NCBI RefSeq assembly: GCF_950295315.1
Contig: NC_080171.1
Location: forward strand, 92,427,516 to 92,491,515
Length of the DNA stretch: 64,000 nucleotides
Direction: 5' to 3'
Source: Erinaceus europaeus
Taxonomy: Eukaryota; Chordata; Mammalia; Eulipotyphla; Erinaceidae
The translations under genes were made by a program, and so were the position numbers. Of the stretch, positions 11,190-21,620 are shown in pieces. Numbering within the stretch: the first letter of the stretch is position 1; each line of letters begins with the position of its first letter. Below the pieces are notes generated by a model. That model was not told the origin of the DNA and searched no databases. It saw nothing but the letters and a program-made list of their open reading frames with translations.

Positions 11190-12485
11190 TGTTTTTTTTG
11201 TTTTTTTTTTAATTTAGGAAAGGAGACATTAACAAAACCGTAGGATAGGAGGGGTACAACTCCACACAGTTCCCACCACCCTATCTCCATATCCCATCCC
11301 CTCCCCTGATAGCTTTCCCATTCTCTATCCCTCTGGGAGCATGGACCCAGGGTCATTGTGGGTTGCAGAAGGTAGAAAGTCTGGCTTCTGTAATTGCTTC
11401 CCCGCTGAACATGGGCATTGACTGGTCAATCCATACTCCCAGTCTGCCTCTCTCTTTCCCTAGTAGGGTGGGTCTCTGGGGAAGCGGAGCTCCAGGACAT
11501 ATTGGTGGGGTCGTCAGTCCAGGGAAGTCTGGTTGGCATCATGCTGACATCAGGAACCCGGTGGCTGAAAAGAGAGTTAACATACAAAGCCAAACAAATT
11601 TTTGAACAATCATGGACCAAAAGGCTAGAATAGTGCAGATGAAGTGTTGGTGGGTACTCACTGCAGACTATTGTGTACTTTCGCTTTCAGGTATATATTT
11701 TTCCCTGGTTAATGGACACGTGTGAACATATGCTGTATCTCAGGGGACCTGGTCTATATCTAGGTTTGGGGACTTTATTGGGGAGTGGACCACCTGGAAT
11801 GGAATTAGAGAATACTGTAAAAGGAAAGGTCTTACCTGAGTGATGAAGCTGAAGGGTTGTCATTCCACACCTGAAGTCTCTGGACACAGTCTGAAGTGAA
11901 GCATGCTGGGGTGGCACTTGTTGCGTAGATTAGGTTGTGATCAGTGGATGCAATATTATTTGATATGAATTCAGAGAAGCATGCAGGAAAGTGTGCCCCA
12001 CCCTAAGGTTCCAGGACTGGGGGAAATGTAGGCTCTATAGTAGAAATGTGAGTTTCCTGCTGTCTTAGGGTTCAAGAAGACAATGGACAGTTATTGTTAT
12101 CATCACGTTATTTAGTAATTGGGTTAACTTTGAAAAGTTCCTTTGTTAGGGTTTGCTGTATAATACCCAGCATCTTGTATATAGCTGTGCCACCAGTTGC
12201 TTCTATTCTCCCTGGTCTAGGCTTTTGAGAGAGTCAACATATCAAAGACTCAGCCTATGTATTAAAAAGACTCAGTCTGTGTTTTAAAAAGTTTGAGACA
12301 TATGATCAATTTTCCCCTCTCATATTAATTAAATAGTGGTTTATATGACTACACTTTAATAGGAGTGTACATAAACACCATTCCTACCACCAAAGGCTGT
12401 ATCCCATCCCACCCCCACCCCCGGCCGCCCCGGGAAGCCGAATGTCCACCTTCCCCACACCACAGTGTTTTTACTTTGGTGCCCT
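11190..12485 (-). mobile_element. L1-like 3' UTR, antisense, short variant
   Basis: Collinear with 2156-4265 at both ends, but lacks the roughly 800 bp that lie at about 2610-3400 there. Flanked by a direct repeat ACTGTCTCCAAG(G)TTTT (about 11172-11187 and 12486-12500), so the whole block inserted as one LINE. The distal part is GC-rich ('cccccggccgccccggg'). Confidence 0.7.
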
Positions 12486-12500
12486 ACTGTCTCCAAGTTT

Positions 12501-12875
12501 TATAAACCACTAGGCACTAGCTATTCACTCCTTGTGACAGGAATAATACCAGTCAAACCACCTTGTGTTGAGACATCCTTCAGTCAGGTGGATAATCTTA
12601 TGATAGTACCTTTTGTGTCAGTCAGATGACTCTGTGACTGAACACCTTCTGCCACAGGCCCTCTACCCTTAGAGCCCCTGAACCCCAGTCTCAGAGTAAG
12701 ATGGTTCTTTGAAAGATAAACCTACCACCTTCCAACAACTTGAAATAAACTTTAAAAAAAAACTTGTACCAGCCTTGCTTCTTTTTTTTTTCCTGCCTTG
12801 CTTCTTAAGTAATTCACATTTTGAGAGGAGAAAAATAAACCTTTGATTCAGAAACACTAATATTCCATTTTTCGT
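12501..12875. other. Unique sequence, nothing recognised
   Basis: Unique DNA containing A and T homopolymers near 12752 and 12783. Confidence 0.4.
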
Positions 12876-12876
12876 G

Positions 12877-13214
12877 TTTTTTTTTTTTTTTTTTTTTTTG
12901 CCTCCAGGGTTATTGCTGGGACTTGGTGCCTGCACCATGAATCCATTGCTACTGGAGGCTATTTTTTTTCCCTTTTGTTGCCCTTATTGTTTATCATTGT
13001 TGTTGCCACTGCTGTTGTTGTTGGATAGGACACAGCGAGAGAGGAGGGGAAGACAGAGAAGGGGAGAGAAAGATAGACACCTACAGACCTGCTTCACCGC
13101 CTGTGAAGCGACCCTCTTGCAGGTGGAGAACCGGGGCTTGAACCAGAATCCTTACTCCTGTCCTTGTGCTTGGCGCCATGTGCACTTAACCCTCTGTGCC
13201 ACCACCCAGCCTCC
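12877..13214 (-). mobile_element. SINE-A, long form, antisense
   Basis: T22 tail complement, then 'gcctccagggttattgctgg', the CCCTTTTGTTGCC block, the core, and the head ending in 'cacccagcctcc'. Confidence 0.92.
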
Positions 13215-13224
13215 GATCATTCCA

Positions 13225-13345
13225 TTTTTACCCAACAAGAAACTACAGATCCAGAGAAATGTATAAACTTGTCTAATGTCACATAGCTGAGAACTGGACA
13301 AGCTAGAATTCATTCCTCTTAACTACTACTACATTATAGCATTGT
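13225..13345 (-). mobile_element. MIR, antisense
   Basis: 'aacaagaaactacagatcca', 'cttgtctaatgtcacatagc' and 'ctcttaactactactac' follow the MIR core antisense. Confidence 0.6.
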
Positions 13346-13484
13346 TCATTGCTGAACATTTGGGTTTTCCCCCCCTTTTCCTGTTCTCTTTTCTTCTACG
13401 ATGAATATCTCAGAAATTATTGGTATGTCATTCTCCACATCTCTGAATTTCTTGAAGTCAAATTATTTTTTCTATATTTTTGTT

Positions 13485-13665
13485 ATTGTCATAGGAGCTT
13501 CACTAGTCTGAGCCTACTTTTTCAGATAGGGAGGAACAGACACAGAGGGAGGAAGGGAATGACACCACAGCACTGAAGCTTCCTCCAGTGTGTCTGTGTG
13601 TGGGTGGGGGCTTAGGCTTGAACCTGTGCTATATGCTTGACAAAGCAGGTGTGCTATATGAAATG
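13485..13665 (-). mobile_element. SINE-F, antisense
   Basis: 'gacaccacagcactgaagct' followed by 'tcctccagtgtg' and 'gcttaggcttgaacctgtg'. Confidence 0.65.
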
Positions 13666-13803
13666 CGATGAGTTCCTGAATCAAAGTTTCACTTCTAGTG
13701 ATCTCAACCTCATGACCTTGATAAGATATTATTTACTTGACTATAGAAAAGCCTTGAGTTTCCATGTCTTTTAACTGTTTATTTATTTAAAAAATATATT
13801 TAT

Positions 13804-14045
13804 TGGGAGTCAGGCAGTAGAGCAGCAGGTTAAGCGCAGGTTAGCATCCAGTTCGAGACCCCTGCTCCCCACCTGCAGGAGAGTTTCTTCACAAGCAGTG
13901 AAGCAGGTCTGTAGGTGTCTATCTTTCTCTCCCCCTTTTTGTCTTCTCCTCCTCTCTCCATTTCTCTCTGTTCTAGTCAACAACAAGGACATCAGTAACA
14001 ACAACAATAACTACAACAGTAAAAGAACAAAGGGAATAAATAAAT
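13804..14045 (+). mobile_element. SINE-A, sense, internally shortened
   Basis: The head 'gggagtcaggcagtagagca' jumps from 'ttaagcgcagg' to 'ttagcatccagttcgagacc', so the anticodon-arm region is missing. Core and CAACAA tail are normal. Confidence 0.88.
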
Positions 14046-14190
14046 AATTTATTAATTTATTGGATAGGGACAGAGAAAAATCTAGGGGAAAGAGGGAAGA
14101 GATGCACCTGCAGCACTGCTTCACCACTTAGGAAGCTTCCCTGGGTAGAGAGAGACTGGGAATTTGAACCTGGGTCCTTGGGCCCTGAGT
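14046..14190 (-). mobile_element. SINE-B, antisense
   Basis: 'tttattggatagggacagag', 'cactgcttcaccacttagga', 'tttgaacctgggtccttggg'. Confidence 0.7.
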
Positions 14191-14501
14191 TTCAATATTG
14201 TAACAAATTTTCAAGACTTGAACTTGTCATTCTTCTAGTTTTAAACACCCAAGGCCTCTGGAAATAGGTACCTTACTGGTATCACCATGTCTCATCTCCC
14301 TTTTATGTTGCTGAGTTTGGGCTTTAGTTTGTCCAAAGAGACAAAAGATTAGAATAGATAATTTTATCACTGTATTCTATGGGTTGCTAGACCCTATTCT
14401 AGAATAGGATCAATATCCTTGGTATTTTACTCCTGTCTCTGTCCAATAATCTTGGCTTACATAGAGGCAAAGCTAAACTCTTCTAGTAAAAATACAAATT
14501 A

Positions 14502-14797
14502 GGGGGGTCACGTGGTGGCACACCTGGTTAAGCACACATATCACCAAGCACAAGGACCTGGGTTCAAGCCTCCACTTCCCACCTGCAGGGGCCACGATTC
14601 ACAAGCAGTGAAGCAGCAGGTCTGCAGGTGTCTCTCTGTCTCTCTCCTTCTCTATACCCTCTCCTTTCTCAATTTCTCTCTGTCCTATACAATAAAATAG
14701 AAAGAAAAAAAAGAAAGGAAAAAAATGACTGCTGTGGATCCATAGTGCTAGCACCAAACCCCACTGATAACCCTGGTGTCAAAAATAAACAAACAAA
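14502..14797 (+). mobile_element. SINE-B, long form, sense
   Basis: Head 'ggtcacgtggtggcacacct', core with a 'gcag' duplication (agcagcaggtctgcagg), then a tail module 'cactgataaccctggtgtca' and AAACAAAC. Confidence 0.85.
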
Positions 14798-14919
14798 TAT
14801 ACAAGATAGAATACACTTATTCCTCCTGTGATGAGTGGTCCAGGGCAGCAAGATAGCTTTGCTTTTTTTGTCATTCTTCCATGCTGACGTCAGCTCTGGC
14901 ATGCTTTTGAAGACCTATT

Positions 14920-15115
14920 TACTTTATGAGAGAAAGGGAGGGAGGGAGGGAGGGAGGAAGGGAGAGAGAGAGAGAGAGACCAGCCAGAGTACTGCATATG
15001 GAAATCATTAACTACATAAGCTTTACCAGAGACTTTCTTAATGCCCATGCATGCTGTGTGAAAAACATCTGGCTGTGCAGACCAGACATGGATGTGTAGT
15101 ACCAGAGATTGAATC
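14920..15115 (-). mobile_element. Degraded SINE with (GGGA)n(GA)n
   Basis: 'tttactttatgagagaaagg', a purine microsatellite (14935-14978), and 'ccagccagagtactgcatat' suggest an expanded SINE-C purine block. Confidence 0.4.
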
Positions 15116-15134
15116 GAATAGTTATTTTTAAATT

Positions 15135-15408
15135 ATTTTTAATATTCATTTATTTATTTTCCCTTTTGTTGCCCTTTTTCAAAAAATTGTTGTTCTAGTT
15201 ATTGATGTTGTTGTCCTTGTTAGATAGGACAGAGAGAAATGGAGAGAGGAGGGCAAGACAGAGAGGGGGAGAGAAAGATAGACACCTGCAGACCTGCTTC
15301 ACTGCCTGTGAAGTGACTCCCCTGCAGTTGGGGAGCCTGGTGCTTGAACCGGGATCCTGATGCCAGTCCTTGTGCTTTGCGCCATGTGCTTTTAACCCAC
15401 TGTGCTAT
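15135..15408 (-). mobile_element. SINE-A, antisense
   Basis: TTTATTTATTTTCCC tail, core, and 'cgccatgtgcttttaaccca' head. Imperfect flanking words (gaatcgaatagttatt / gaatctaattattat) may be the TSD. Confidence 0.9.
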
Positions 15409-15590
15409 GAATCTAATTATTATGATATTATGATTATTATGATAACCCAAAGAATCTAGCACCCTAACAAAACAGAGCAGTTCAAGTAAAAAACTCATCG
15501 TCATCTCAGTAAGGCTTACCAGGTAGATGCCACTGCTCTAATGTCCTTCTTTTCAAGTGTCCTTTCTTATTTTTAAAAATGTTTTATCTG

Positions 15591-15817
15591 AAGGATCCCG
15601 GTTCGAACCCCGGCTCCCCACCTACAGGGGAGTCGCTTCACAGGCGGTGAAGCAGGTCTGCAGGTGTCTATCTTTCTCTCCTCCTCTCTGTCTTCCCCTC
15701 CTCTCTCCATTTCTCTCTGTCCTATCCAACAACGACAACAACAATAATAACTACAACAATAAAACAACAAGGGCAACAAAAGGGAATAAATAAAAAAAAA
15801 TAAATATTAAAAAAAAA
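15591..15817 (+). mobile_element. SINE-A, 5'-truncated, sense
   Basis: Starts at 'aaggatcccggttcgaaccc', missing the first ~65 bp. A perfect 10-bp TSD, GTTTTATCTG, flanks it at 15581-15590 and 15818-15827, so the truncation happened at integration rather than by later deletion. Confidence 0.93.
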
Positions 15818-15827
15818 GTTTTATCTG

Positions 15828-15995
15828 GGGGTCAGGAGGTAGCACAGCGGCTTAAGCGCACATGGTGTGAAGCACAAGGACCCTTACAAGGACTGGTGCA
15901 AAGATCCCGGTTCCAGCCCCCAGCAACCCACTTGCAGGGGGGGTCAATTCACAAGCAGTGAAGCTGGCCGGTAGACGTCTATCTTTCTCTCCCCT
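15828..15995 (+). mobile_element. SINE-A 5' portion, joined to RTE-like LINE
   Basis: Head and core ('gggggtcaggaggtagcaca' to 'ctatctttctctcccc'). The pyrimidine block then gives way to the LINE's inverted 3' terminus. The rest of this SINE is not found on the far side of the LINE. Confidence 0.85.
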
Positions 15996-17648
15996 TCTCT
16001 TCTTCTTCTAGCGTTTGCCCTTCTTCCGTAGCCAGTCAACAGCATCAGGTTGAGCCTGATGTAAAGTTTCGAGACCTCCTTTGAATCTGGAGAGGTGGCA
16101 GTCGTTGACTATGTGGGTCATAGTCTGTCTGTAGCCGCAGGGGCAGTTCAGGTCGTCTCTGGCTCCCCAGCGATGGAACATAGCAGCGCACTGGCCATGG
16201 CCTGTTCCATAGCGATTGAGGAGAGCTGTGCCCAAAGTTTGGCGTCGTGCGAAGATTATAGCGGTTTTGAAACCAAAGAAAGACCCAACATTGGCCGCCA
16301 GCTATAGACCAATTTCTCTCCTCTCCGTGTGTTACAAACTCCTTGAGAGGCTGCTTCTGTCACATATTTCTCATCTTACAGAGAAATTCCTATCACCCAC
16401 CCAGGCTGGTTTCCGCCCAGGAAGATCTACCTGCGAACAAGCCCTGGCCCTCTCAACTTACATTGAAAATGGATTCCAGAAGAATTTAAAGACGGGTGCT
16501 GTCTTTGTTGATCTCACAGCAGCCTATGACACGGTCTGGCACCGTGGTCTCCTGGTCAAGATCTCAAGATGCCTGCCTCCATGGGTGGCCAACACTATAT
16601 CGTTTCTTCTCCAAAACAGAAGATTCCGGGTGCATCTGGGTGACAAGTCTAGCAGATGGAGACTTGTCTCAAGTGGCCTCCCCCAGGGCTCTGTTCTGGC
16701 TCCTACACTATTTAATATTTACATCAATGACCTCCCAGAAACTTCTTCAAGGAAGTTCATCTACGCCGATGACATCTGCTGTGCAACTCAGGCATCCAAG
16801 TTCGACATCCTCGAGGAAACACTCATGTCTGTGATATCTGATTACTGTAAAAAATGGCGACTAATCCCTAGCACTGCAAAAACGGTATCATCTGTTTTCC
16901 ATCTACACCATGCCTCGGCCTCGCGTGAGCTTAATGTGCAGCTTGGTGATACGAGAATCCGGCATGAAGCCCAGCCAGTCTATCTTGGCGTTACTCTCGA
17001 TCGCACTCTGTCATTTCACGAACATCTCATAAAAACTGCAGCAAAGGTGGGCGCGAGGAATAACATCATTGCAAGACTGGCCAGCTCCTCATGGGGCACG
17101 AGCGCTTCCACACTACGATCATCATCTCTGGTATTATGCTATTCCACTGCAGAATACTGTGCCCCAGTATGGTTCCGTAGCCCCCATGTCCACTTGGTCG
17201 ATTCCAAATTATATTCCTCCATGAGGATAATTTCTGGAACCATCCATTCCACCCTGGTTCCATGGCTGCCAGTTCTTAGCAACATCGCCCCACCAGATAT
17301 TCGTCGGGATGCGGCATCATCTAAGTTCATTTCCCACGTCTATGCTCGACCGGACCTGCCAATATACGCGGATATCTTTGCCCACCCTGTCCAACGCTTG
17401 ACGTCTCGTCACCCAATCTGGTCCCCTATGCCTACACTGAACTTCTCTGTTCCAGACTCTTGGAAACAGAGCTGGCAGTCAGCTGAGGTAAAGAACAAAC
17501 ACCTCATCACAGACCCCTGCAAGTGTCAACCTGGCTTTGACCTAGCACGTTATGACTGGGTCCTCCTCAATCGTTATCGAACAGGCCATGGCCGGTGCGC
17601 TGCTATGTTCCATCGGTGGGGAGCCAGAGATGACCCGAACTGCCCCTG
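15996..17648 (+). mobile_element. RTE-like non-LTR retrotransposon, inverted arms
   Basis: A 5'-truncated LINE in two opposed arms. The minus arm (16223 down to about 15996) carries the last ~75 codons, a TAG stop at 16010-16008 and, immediately after it, a short (AAG)n tail. The plus arm (about 16224-17648) carries the reverse-transcriptase domain. The arms share an 86-bp segment (17563-17648 on +, 16138-16223 on -) with 6 differences. This is the geometry of twin priming with overlap. A stop codon running straight into a microsatellite tail, without poly(A), is typical of RTE-type LINEs. The right end abuts an unrelated antisense SINE head and no TSD is evident. Confidence 0.85.
16008..16235 (-). 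pseudogene. LINE RT C-terminus (cysteine/histidine motif)
   Basis: The minus-strand frame encodes the end of the LINE protein: LLNRY, GHGQCAAMFHRWGARDD, then a CPCG...H...C motif (CPCG, QTMTHIVNDC) and the terminal residues VDWLRKKGKR before TAG. C-terminal CCHC-like motifs of this kind occur in jockey- and RTE-type LINE proteins. It overlaps the plus-arm protein by about 28 residues, with three amino-acid differences, so the two arms encode adjacent parts of one polypeptide separated by an inversion. It cannot be expressed as an intact protein here. Confidence 0.8.
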
Positions 17649-17772
17649 GGGCTCGAATCGAGAGCCTTGCATGGATCCTTGTGCTTCTCACTATGAGCGC
17701 TACTGCTCCACCCCTTATTTATTTTTAAGAAGAGAGACAGAATTGTTCAGCTCTCCATTGTACTGGTGTTGA
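16216..17772 (+). pseudogene. Reverse transcriptase fragment, non-LTR LINE
   Basis: An open frame of 518 codons, of which about 475 are LINE. Recognisable RT landmarks are YRPISLL (residues 30-36), QAGFRPGRST (63-72), FVDLTAAYD with the motif-A aspartate (97-105), GLPQGSVLAPTLFN (154-167) and the catalytic FIYADD (181-186). Downstream are the thumb-like YLGVTLDRTLSFHEHL and the connection region ending at CP-W (476-478). The frame opens on TTG at the inversion junction; the endonuclease half is absent and the last ~40 codons read into an antisense SINE. There are no stops or frameshifts, so the copy is young. It is not BovB, L1 or L2 by the wording of these motifs; the closest style I know is the RTE-X/jockey-like group of invertebrates and fish. 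Clade placement by eye is uncertain. Confidence 0.85.
17649..17716 (-). mobile_element. SINE head fragment, antisense
   Basis: 'ggctcgaatcgagagccttg' to 'gcgctactgctccacccc' is an antisense tRNA-like head; the rest of this SINE is missing at the LINE junction. GGCT microhomology lies at the join. Confidence 0.65.
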
Positions 17773-17855
17773 GGATTGAACCTGGGACCTTTTCTGAGTC
17801 AAGCATGAAAATCCTTTCACATAACCATTATACTGTCTCCTCAGCCCAAATTCTA
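17717..17855 (-). mobile_element. SINE-D, antisense
   Basis: 'aagaagagagacagaattgt', 'gaggattgaacctgggacct', 'cataaccattatactgtctc'. Confidence 0.75.
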
Positions 17856-18134
17856 CGAGTTTCAACAAATACATGTAGTTGTATAATTAACACCTCAGTC
17901 AAGATGGATATTAGTTCTGTCATCCTAGGAAATTCCTTCATGCTGCCCCTTTATGGTCAAACCATCCATTCTGCCTCAGACCCTGACAACCATTAATCTG
18001 GTCTCTATCTTGCAATATTACCTTCTGGAGTATGTTCTGTAAGTATGTGTGTTTTAAATTTTATTTATTTATTTATTTATTTATGTTACTGCTGGGGCTT
18101 GAACACAGGGCGTCTTATATAGAAGACATGTATC
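17856..18134. other. Unique DNA plus (TTTA)n
   Basis: A TTTA repeat (18058-18084) precedes a degraded antisense SINE ('tgctggggcttgaacacagg'). Confidence 0.4.
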
Positions 18135-19665
18135 CTTTCTCTGAGGTACATCTATGATAACCTTTATTAGAATCACCAAAGAAGTAAATGTAGTACAACT
18201 CAAGGTTAGCTTAGATTGCACTAAAATCCTAGGTGTACTTCCTCCCTAACCTGTGGCCAGAGCCTATAAACTTAATACCAATTTGGATACAGCAAATGAC
18301 ACTCAATGCTTTAACAAGTAGGAGAAAGCCTAAGCTTGTCAGGTAAAAAGGGACTACAAAAACTGGAAAAGGGCAAGAAACTGGCTCACTTAATGATGGC
18401 CTTTTTGGTCATTGCCAGGCCACCTCATCAGCTGGGGCCCTAATTAGAGAATCCTTGGGTTCCTCCATATATTCAGTGGGCCTAGACCTCTAATAGATCC
18501 CTCTCTCCACCATCATTAATCACTTCCATCAGGAACATCATTAAAAGCCCTCTTGAGGCTTCTTCTACCCTCACTATGAACTAGCAATGGTAAGGACTGC
18601 TGCACTCACTGAAAGGAGGCTGGGTCATCTTACCCTTCCACTTCAGGAAAACTGGTCCTGAAGTGAGTGCATATAGAATGTTCCCAGCTGTGACCATGGA
18701 CTGTGAGCTCACACTGACAGGGACTCAGAGGTTACACAGGCTCCTGGGCTAAATATGAATAGATACAGGCCCTGGATCAGACTGATGTGGTAAAGCTAAT
18801 TGTATTTATATATTTTCTTCATGTTTGGGAGCTATACTCTGCCCTGATCCATATTTCTAGTCCTGTTCTCAATTCTGACACCATCTTCCCAGACAATATT
18901 TTTAGTTCATCTGTAGGCTAGCTATCAAGCTCCAGCAAAAATAACCATTATCTCCGCCCTCTAGGAACATAGCTTAGACTTTCTAACTTCTATTCACCCT
19001 TAAAATCTCTATTCCTATCTGCTCTATTCCTGTTCCTGTTCGTTAAACGTTTTTGTCCTGCTTAATATCTTACTGCATTTCAGCTGCCAAGTTGTGGATA
19101 ATACTACAATTTCATCCTGAACTCTCTGGGCAGATGACCTCATCAATGTGTCCTGAAACCTCACTTCTCCAGAACACTAGCCCACTAGGGAAAGATAGAA
19201 ACAGGCTGGGGTTATGGATTGACCTGCCAATGTCCAAATCCAGCAGAGAAGCAATTACAGAAGCCAGACCTTCTACCTTCTGCACCCCATAAAGAATTTT
19301 GGTCCATACTCTAGAGGGTAAGTGCTAGGGGAAGATGACAGAAAGCTCTGAATTGCAATTCCTTCAAAATCCCTAGAGAGAAGGGGCGGGGAGGAAGTGG
19401 CGGGGGGGGGGGGGGGTGCGGGGACGGACTCAGAAGTAGTAGACGTGACTTAGAAAGGAAGAGAAGGAAGGACCATAGGAAAAATGGGGACAAATATATA
19501 TAAATATAGATAGATAGTAATAGAAATAATAGTCAACCCCTTTCTATGACCAGTTTCCAAAGGAGGGAATGGGGACACAGAACTCTGGTGGTGGGAAAGG
19601 TGTGGAATTATATCCCTGTTATCTATAATTTTGTAAATCAATATAAAATCACTAATAAGAAAAAA
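18135..19665 (+). mobile_element. L1-like 3' UTR, sense
   Basis: Reads in sense the modules that are antisense at 2156-4265 ('aagggcaagaaactggctca', 'gatgacctcatcaatgtgtc', 'agaagccagaccttctacct'). It includes a G-rich tract at 19382-19431 with 14 consecutive Gs, then 'ctggtggtgggaaaggtgtg' and an A-rich end (ataaaatcactaataagaaa). A G-rich polypurine tract and terminal A-rich tail are standard L1 3' UTR features. No ORF2 remnant is visible upstream. Confidence 0.65.
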
Positions 19666-19669
19666 GTGA

Positions 19670-19912
19670 TGGGGCTGGGTGGTGGCACCCTTGTTTGAGT
19701 GCACATGTTACAATGAGCAAGGACCCAGGTTCAAGCCCCTGATCCCTACCTGCAGGGGGTAAGCTTTGCAAGTGGTGAAGCAGTGCTACAGGTATCTACT
19801 TATCTATCTATCTATCTGTCTATCTACCTATCTGTCTATCTCCCCCTCCTCTCAACTTCTGACTGTCTCTATCCAACAAATAAAGAAAGATAATTAAAAA
19901 GAATTCAAAAAG
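19670..19912 (+). mobile_element. SINE-B, sense, with (CTAT)n
   Basis: Head 'ggggctgggtggtggcaccc', core 'aagtggtgaagcagtgctac', then CTAT repeats (19794-19840) and the tail 'tctatccaacaaataaagaa'. Confidence 0.85.
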
Positions 19913-19914
19913 TG

Positions 19915-20190
19915 AGAAGACTTGGCTCCCTGCTGCCACCTGGGTTCTCACAGAGGCAAACTGAAGTTCAGTTTTCACTGTAGCCCCTGAGGAGTTGGAA
20001 ACCTGGGGCCATAGGTGATCAGGCTGTGACACTGGGGAAAGACTGTCAGCACCCAAGGGCTCATCTATTACCACATGAGAGAACTTGCATACAGTTGCCA
20101 CTTATTTGTCTACACTCTTCTAGTTCTTACCATGCCAACAGGTCCAAATAAACCTAACCTGGTTTTAAAAGATTAAAAAAAAAAAAAAAA
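19915..20190 (+). other. Possible processed transcript 3' end, unidentified
   Basis: About 255 bp of non-repeat sequence ending in 'ccaaataaacctaacc' and, after a short spacer, a 16-base A run (about 20175-20190). The AATAAA and A run suggest a reverse-transcribed 3' UTR. I do not recognise the parent gene and no TSD is certain. Confidence 0.3.
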
Positions 20191-20192
20191 GA

Positions 20193-20485
20193 AGGGAGTT
20201 GGGCTGTAGCGCAGCGGGTTAAGTGCAGGTGGTGTGAAGTGCAAGGACCGGCATAAGGATCCAAGTTCAAGCCCTGGCTCCCCACCTGCAGGGGAGTCGC
20301 TTCACAAGTGGTGAAGCAGGTCTGCAGGTGTCTGTCTTTCTCTCCTCCTCTTTGTCTTCCCCCTCCTCTCTCCATTTCTCTCTGTCCTATCCAACAATGA
20401 TGACAACAATAATAACTACAACAATAAAACAAGGGTAACAAAAGGGAATAAATAAATAAAATAAACATTAAAAATATATTTAAAA
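20193..20485 (+). mobile_element. SINE-A, sense
   Basis: 'gaagggagttgggctgtagc' head, full core, CAACAATAATAACTAC tail ending in TAAATAAAATAAAC. Confidence 0.92.
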
Positions 20486-20489
20486 AAGA

Positions 20490-21607
20490 AAAGGTATACA
20501 TACAAAGAATCTGTTGCAACAATTTGGACTGAAGATGGTAAGGTAGGATCTGAGGCAATGGAACTGGTGGTGGTGATGGTGGTGAGGGCTGAGGATATTT
20601 CATAAGACATTTAGAAGACGAAACTGACAGGACTTGGCAGGATGATGTATAAAAAGATGCAAGGGTTCTTGCTATTCTAACTCCTTTACCAATAATGTGC
20701 CCTTATGAGCTGTTCTTTTCAGTAGATATATTTATTTATTATTTCTCTCTGAAAATAGTTCTCCTTCCTCAATTTAGTGGGCGACCATTGTTATTTTCTT
20801 TTCATTCCTGTATGTGAGCTTGGTTCCTTCATAAACCTCAAGGTCATGGTAAGAAACAGCTGTGGTATGTGGAATTTCCTCCCTGGTTACCTATGATTGG
20901 GTCAGGTGGGCATGTGAGCCAGCTTCACCAATCAGCTCTTTTTCTGTAGTTTTGAAACTAAGTCAAAGAATATGACTGGCTTGAAAGGAGTTGGAAACTC
21001 AGCAACTTGTGGTCTGATGGTTCAAGTTGCTGTTGTCTGGGAAGTAGAAATACTTGGGTTTTAATGAGTACCAATGGTAAATTATATACCCAGAAAGAAA
21101 CAGACGCAAAAGTGAGTTCTGTGTGCTGCCCTTTGTGTGCTTTGCCTTGATTCTACCTAACCTCTATCTTCTACAGCTGGCTTCCCGTCTTTTTTAGGTA
21201 GCTCTGGTGATGTTAATGTACCCAACAGAACTTTAATACTTTTTTCCTACAGGTATTATTATAAAACTCATACACCAATGACTAAATCTTCTAAAAGAGT
21301 CTCTGTTCTTTCTCTGAATATTTTCTTTTGTGTGTGTTGAGGGTGACTTATTCATCTTGTTTCTAGAGTATACTTTTGAGTGGTAATAGAACACACAGAG
21401 TCAGTGTTCAGTTCTCAAAGACCTATTTACAATTATTTAAAAATCAACATTCAAAATGAAACAAAGCCAAATCAATCAATCCCTACCCCCACCCAAACAC
21501 TTTCTAATTTTTGTGTGTGTGTGTGCTATAGGTAATGAGGGAGTGGAATAAGACCTAGTCTGAACCGTCCAGAATTCACAACCTGTTTGGTGTAGGGGAA
21601 GGCATTT
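20490..21607. other. Unique sequence, nothing recognised
   Basis: Holds a GGT/GAT-rich stretch (20562-20586). No convincing exon, RNA gene or repeat was seen. Confidence 0.4.
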
Positions 21608-21620
21608 GAAAATGTCTCAT

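Noticed and set aside
16216..17772. Domesticated host reverse-transcriptase gene
   Set aside because: The frame lacks the endonuclease, starts at an inversion junction and ends inside an antisense SINE. Openness is better explained by recent insertion; no sign of selection can be judged from one copy.
20154..20603. 149-codon minus-strand frame
   Set aside because: Reads through an antisense SINE-A; the core encodes the same chance peptide (ETDRHLQTCFT-like) at dozens of loci.
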